A stretch of DNA of 9,805 nucleotides. Origin: Deltaproteobacteria bacterium (lineage in GTDB: Bacteria; Desulfobacterota; DSM-4660; Desulfatiglandales; HGW-15). The position numbers were made by a program, and so were the translations under genes. This document shows, in pieces, positions 6,311-9,805 of the stretch (position 1 is the stretch's first letter; every line of letters starts with the position of its first letter). The notes beneath the pieces were generated by a model. The model saw nothing but the letters and a program-made list of their open reading frames with translations, did no database searches and was not told where the DNA came from. The stretch is from contig JAFGIC010000401.1 of NCBI GenBank assembly GCA_016929815.1, forward strand, positions 1 through 9,805, written 5' to 3'.

Positions 6311-7687
6311 TTAAGGTTTGAACTCATCAATGCTGTATGCTTCTATTTTATAATACAGCGCCCTTCTGCTGATTCCAAGAATCCTAGCCGCCTCACTTCG
6401 ATTGTAATCAGCCTGCTTAAGCGCTTTTTTGATAATCCTTATTTCACTTTCCCTCATTGCTTCTTGAAACAGGAGAGGTTCTCTCTGTATCTCGACATCT
6501 GTTTCAATACCGGGCCTGAGGATATCAGACTGAAGCAGGCAGTCCAATGTAATTGCTTTGCCTTCTGAAAGGAGCACCGCGCGCTCAACAATATTAGCGA
6601 GTTCCCTTATATTTCCTTTCCATGGCGCCTTCATAAAATATTCCAGAACATCTGAATTGATATGGATTATATTCTTTTTATACTTAGAACAAAATTTATC
6701 CAGAAAAAAATCAACCAACAAAGGAATATCATCGCGCCTTTCTTTTAATGACGGCAAAGTTATTGGAATAACGGCAAGCCTGTAGTAAAGCTCTTCCCTG
6801 AAATTGCCTTCGATTATTTCCCTTTGAAGATTTCTGCTTGTAGCAGATAAAAATCGGACGTCGATATTAATGGAGTTATTGCTTCCAACAGGTTTTATCA
6901 ATCCCTCTTGTATAGCCCTGAGCAGCTTGACCTGGGTCGATGGTTTTATTTCGGATATTTCATCGAGAAAAATGGTTCCTCCCTGAGCTTCTTCCAATAA
7001 ACCCCTCTTTGCGTTAACCGCTCCGGTAAATGCCCCTCTTACATGTCCGAACAATTCGCTTTCTAAAAGCGTCTCAGTAAGCGAGGCGCAATCAATAGTA
7101 AGGAAGGGCCTGTCTTTTCTGTCGCTTATTTTATGGATCTCGTGTGCAAGAAGCGATTTCCCGGTCCCAGTCTCTCCCATGATCAATACGGACGCTATTG
7201 AGTCTGATATCTTTTCAATCCGTTTCATAATATCATGCATCAGCCCGCTATTGCCTACCAGCATCTGAGGAGATCCGACAGATTTCTCTGAATTTTTAAT
7301 TCTATTAATCTGGCGATTGAGTTTTCCATATTCCAGGGCCCTCTGTGCGAGAATCTCAATATCCTGGCTTTTAAAGGGTTTTGTGACATAATGAAAGGCG
7401 CCTATTTGAATCGCCTCAACAGCGGTCTCTATGGTTCCAACACCAGTAATAATAATGAAGGGCACACCTAAATCGCTCGATCGGACTAGTTTCAACAATT
7501 CTATCCCGCTCATATCCTTCATGGCCAGATCGGAAATTATCAGATCGAACATCGTTTCTTCTATAAATTTCCACGCATCTGTACCACACTGCGCTGTTGT
7601 TACAGAATAGCCCTTTCTGGTAAATATCCGCTTTAAAGCGCTGAGCATCTCCGGCTCATCATCAACAATAAGTATTTTTTCAGTCAA
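6311..7687 (-). CDS. NtrC-family sigma-54-dependent response regulator
   Basis: This 458-residue protein has the three domains typical of the family. The receiver (about 4-118) has acidic D9/D10, phospho-acceptor D53, T81 and K103. The AAA+ domain (about 143-375) has Walker A GETGTGKS (171-178), the sigma-54 contact loop GAFTGA (218-223), Walker B GGTIFLDE (236-243) and arginine-finger region FREELYYRL (296-304). The C-terminus is a Fis-type helix-turn-helix (about 408-448, with SEAARILGISRRALYYKI). All catalytic residues are present, so it should be an active, phosphorylation-controlled activator. The start is TTG at 7687: no ATG or GTG is available in frame just upstream, the receiver must begin here (KILIVDDEP), and GAGAGG lies 8 nt before it. 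It follows the kinase gene by 29 nt, so the two are co-transcribed. The likely target is the receptor operon immediately downstream. Confidence 0.96.
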   Translation of the reverse strand: MTEKILIVDDEPEMLSALKRIFTRKGYSVTTAQCGTDAWKFIEETMFDLIISDLAMKDMSGIELLKLVRSSDLGVPFIIITGVGTIETAVEAIQIGAFHYVTKPFKSQDIEILAQRALEYGKLNRQINRIKNSEKSVGSPQMLVGNSGLMHDIMKRIEKISDSIASVLIMGETGTGKSLLAHEIHKISDRKDRPFLTIDCASLTETLLESELFGHVRGAFTGAVNAKRGLLEEAQGGTIFLDEISEIKPSTQVKLLRAIQEGLIKPVGSNNSINIDVRFLSATSRNLQREIIEGNFREELYYRLAVIPITLPSLKERRDDIPLLVDFFLDKFCSKYKKNIIHINSDVLEYFMKAPWKGNIRELANIVERAVLLSEGKAITLDCLLQSDILRPGIETDVEIQREPLLFQEAMRESEIRIIKKALKQADYNRSEAARILGISRRALYYKIEAYSIDEFKP

Positions 7688-7716
7688 ACCAGAAACCTCT
7701 CCTTTGCATTTGTATC

Positions 7717-9732
7717 CTAGGCAGCTGCGGAAGTCTTTTCCACCCCGCAGGGCAATAGGACAGTAACCACAGTTCCCTTGAATAAGTCCGATTTAATAAA
7801 GATATTGCCGTTATGTTTATCAACAATTACTTTGGATATATAAAGACCGAGCCCGAACCCACCCTCTTTTCGTGATGTGTAAAACGGATCAAATATCTTT
7901 TGGATATCATCATTATGAATGCCCACGCCATTATCCCTTATCTCTAACAGGATTACATTATCGCCGAAGCCATCTGCGAACTCTGCTTTAATAGTGATCT
8001 TCCCGTCATTCTTGAGCGCCTGAATGGCATTGAGCATGATATTGATCAATAATTGCTGGATCATTTTTTCATCGCCCCATAGGGTGATAGGGCTGTTAGA
8101 ATATTGATTTTCAATCTTAATATTTTTTTCTTCGAGCCTATGTTTCAGAAAAAACAGGCTCTCATCAATCAGCGGGATCAAGTCAATAAACTCTTTTTTC
8201 ATGGGCGATGGACGGGTATAAGACAACAGATCCTCAATAGTCTTAGCCGCCCGGACGGCATTACGTTCGATTGATTTAAGGCTCTCATCAATGTCTTCAA
8301 CACTATGTTGATGGTTGACAAGTTCCCCTGCATTAGTAAGTATTATGCCGAGCGGGTTGTTTATCTCATGGGCAATTCCTGCTGCCATACGCCCCATAAC
8401 CGCCAAACGATCAGAATCAATAAGTTTTTCCTCCAACCGTATTCGTTCCGTGAGATCCCTTGAAAATGTACATGCCAGGGTCTCGCCGTTTGAACCCCAT
8501 TTCACAACATTGGCAACCATCTCCACGCGTATGCCGGTTCCTCTTTTTGACAATAATGTGAATTCGCCTTTGGCGTAGTTGTCCTTATACAATTGATCAA
8601 GAAAGAACGTTATACTGTCAACCTCTTCGGATAAAACCAGATCATGCAATTTCAGTAATTTTATCTCATTCTCATTATATCCGAAAGAATTCAGTGCCAT
8701 CTTGTTTGAAGACCTTATCCTGCCGTCAGGAAATACCAGGAAAATCATATCGGGAGATGATTCAATAAGGTCCTTATATCTCTGCTCTGACTGATAAAGA
8801 TCCTTCTTTATCTCATTCACTTTCCTTTTTAACAGGTTGTTCCAAAAAATGATCCCCCCGAAAGCTATTATGACAATTCCTGTTATAATTTTTATATATT
8901 TTAATGAACTCGTAATAAATACCATAATATTTCTTTTATCGGCATTAATGTACTGAGTATCTTTGTTTATTAATAAATTTAATATCTGATCATATTCAGC
9001 TGAAGTTATCGCCTTTTCATAGGCCTTTTGCAGGGAGGCATTCAGTTCCTCATTTTTTTTATCGCTGGCCATGACTAACGGAGCGGTTTTAACAGCTATG
9101 CCCACCTCCTTAATATTATGGAATCCAAGTTTTTTAATGCCGGCCAGATCCATAAGGTTGCTGTGTGATATTAAAACCTGAACCTTCCCGGAATCCAGAA
9201 GGGCGTACCCTTCTTCCATTGTATCGGGATCAACGAAGGATATATCGCTGCGTGAAGACAGGAGCCTTGAGATAAACTTTCCACCGGCTACTATTACCGT
9301 ATGACCCGGAAGGTCCTTAAGGGAAGTGAATGTATCGCATTCGGTGTTGACAAAAAAATGTCTGTTAAACCTCAGATCTGTTTCAATCAGATTAATCGCT
9401 TCCAGTCTTTCCAAGTCATCCCTGATACAGATGATAAAATCTACAACGTCCTTTTCGAGTGCCTCAGCATAACCCAAATCATCTATGGTATGGAACTGTA
9501 AGGTGACACCCATATTGTCCGCGATAATCTTTGCAATATCCACACTTATCCCATAGATCGTAAAATCCTTATCGTCATTAAAAAAAACAGGTGGGCTGTA
9601 AGTCGAAATTCCCACTCTGATACTTTTTTCATTTGCGGCATATGAAGAAGGACAGGTGATAAAAAGTGTAATGAAAAGACATAGAAAAATATTGCGGATA
9701 TTTGTTGAGTGATTTTGAATAAAATATTTCAT
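7717..9732 (-). CDS. Membrane sensor histidine kinase with periplasmic solute-binding (SBP_bac_3-like) domain
   Basis: This 671-residue protein has a signal peptide ending near SSYA (29-32), then a family-3 solute-binding-like periplasmic domain (about 36-260; IRVGIS at 38-43, YGISVDIAKIIADNMGV at 60-76, DDLERLEAINL at 105-115). A membrane segment (about 275-297), a PAS domain (about 315-430) and a HisKA/HATPase core follow. The core has H-box AGIAHEINNP with H455, N-box around N564-N568, G1 DNGVGI (600-605), F-box FDPFYTS (614-620) and G2 GGFGLGL (624-630). All kinase motifs are intact. By family knowledge, such BvgS/EvgS-type Venus-flytrap domains bind small solutes or sense periplasmic state; the ligand here is unknown. 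There is no receiver domain, and phosphate should pass directly to the regulator encoded 29 nt downstream. The start ATG 9732 has a modest AGG at 9741-9743. The 73 nt upstream to the window edge hold no clear promoter. Confidence 0.95.
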   Translation of the reverse strand: MKYFIQNHSTNIRNIFLCLFITLFITCPSSYAANEKSIRVGISTYSPPVFFNDDKDFTIYGISVDIAKIIADNMGVTLQFHTIDDLGYAEALEKDVVDFIICIRDDLERLEAINLIETDLRFNRHFFVNTECDTFTSLKDLPGHTVIVAGGKFISRLLSSRSDISFVDPDTMEEGYALLDSGKVQVLISHSNLMDLAGIKKLGFHNIKEVGIAVKTAPLVMASDKKNEELNASLQKAYEKAITSAEYDQILNLLINKDTQYINADKRNIMVFITSSLKYIKIITGIVIIAFGGIIFWNNLLKRKVNEIKKDLYQSEQRYKDLIESSPDMIFLVFPDGRIRSSNKMALNSFGYNENEIKLLKLHDLVLSEEVDSITFFLDQLYKDNYAKGEFTLLSKRGTGIRVEMVANVVKWGSNGETLACTFSRDLTERIRLEEKLIDSDRLAVMGRMAAGIAHEINNPLGIILTNAGELVNHQHSVEDIDESLKSIERNAVRAAKTIEDLLSYTRPSPMKKEFIDLIPLIDESLFFLKHRLEEKNIKIENQYSNSPITLWGDEKMIQQLLINIMLNAIQALKNDGKITIKAEFADGFGDNVILLEIRDNGVGIHNDDIQKIFDPFYTSRKEGGFGLGLYISKVIVDKHNGNIFIKSDLFKGTVVTVLLPCGVEKTSAAA

Positions 9733-9805
9733 GACATTAACCTGTTGGTTTACCCAAAAAAGTATATTATCGATTCAGGGGGCGGTTTTCTCTGAGGCGT
9801 TAATA

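Noticed and set aside
1..9805. CRISPR array, tRNA or rRNA gene, insertion sequence or integrase
   Set aside because: No evenly spaced direct repeats, no tRNA-like cloverleaf or rRNA sequence, and no transposase or integrase reading frame was seen.

Overview
The window carries five genes, all on the minus strand, so transcription runs from high to low coordinates. It comes from a Gram-negative bacterium: there are two TonB-dependent outer-membrane receptors, a twin-arginine (Tat) export signal and a sigma-54-type response regulator. The overall style (moderate GC genes, AT-rich spacers, sigma-54 two-component control) would fit a Desulfobacterota/deltaproteobacterial anaerobe, but this placement is inference and no marker gene fixes it.

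Layout in order of transcription. (1) 9732-7717: a membrane sensor histidine kinase with a periplasmic solute-binding-protein-like domain, one membrane segment, a PAS domain and a complete kinase core. (2) 7687-6311: its partner NtrC-type response regulator (receiver, AAA+ with intact GAFTGA, Fis-type HTH), 29 nt downstream and starting with TTG. (3) 6310-5706: a 605-nt AT-rich spacer holding five copies of the half-site (C/G)TTCACA within 71 bp, and one good -24/-12 (sigma-54) promoter candidate pointing at the next gene. (4) 5705-3573: a complete TonB-dependent receptor. (5) 3473-2376: a Tat-exported protein made of two cupin-like domains. (6) 2375-2052: a spacer with a perfect 17-bp hairpin. 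(7) 2051 to the left edge: a second TonB-dependent receptor, paralogous to the first, whose last C-terminal residues lie outside the window.

The simplest reading is one regulated uptake module. The kinase would sense a small periplasmic solute, phosphorylate the regulator, and the regulator would bind the CTTCACA cluster and activate the sigma-54 promoter. That would express receptor, periplasmic cupin-like protein and second receptor. The substrate is unknown. I do not recognise this exact combination (solute-binding-domain kinase, sigma-54 activator, and a receptor/Tat-cupin/receptor triplet) as a described system; this is the main point of interest in the window.
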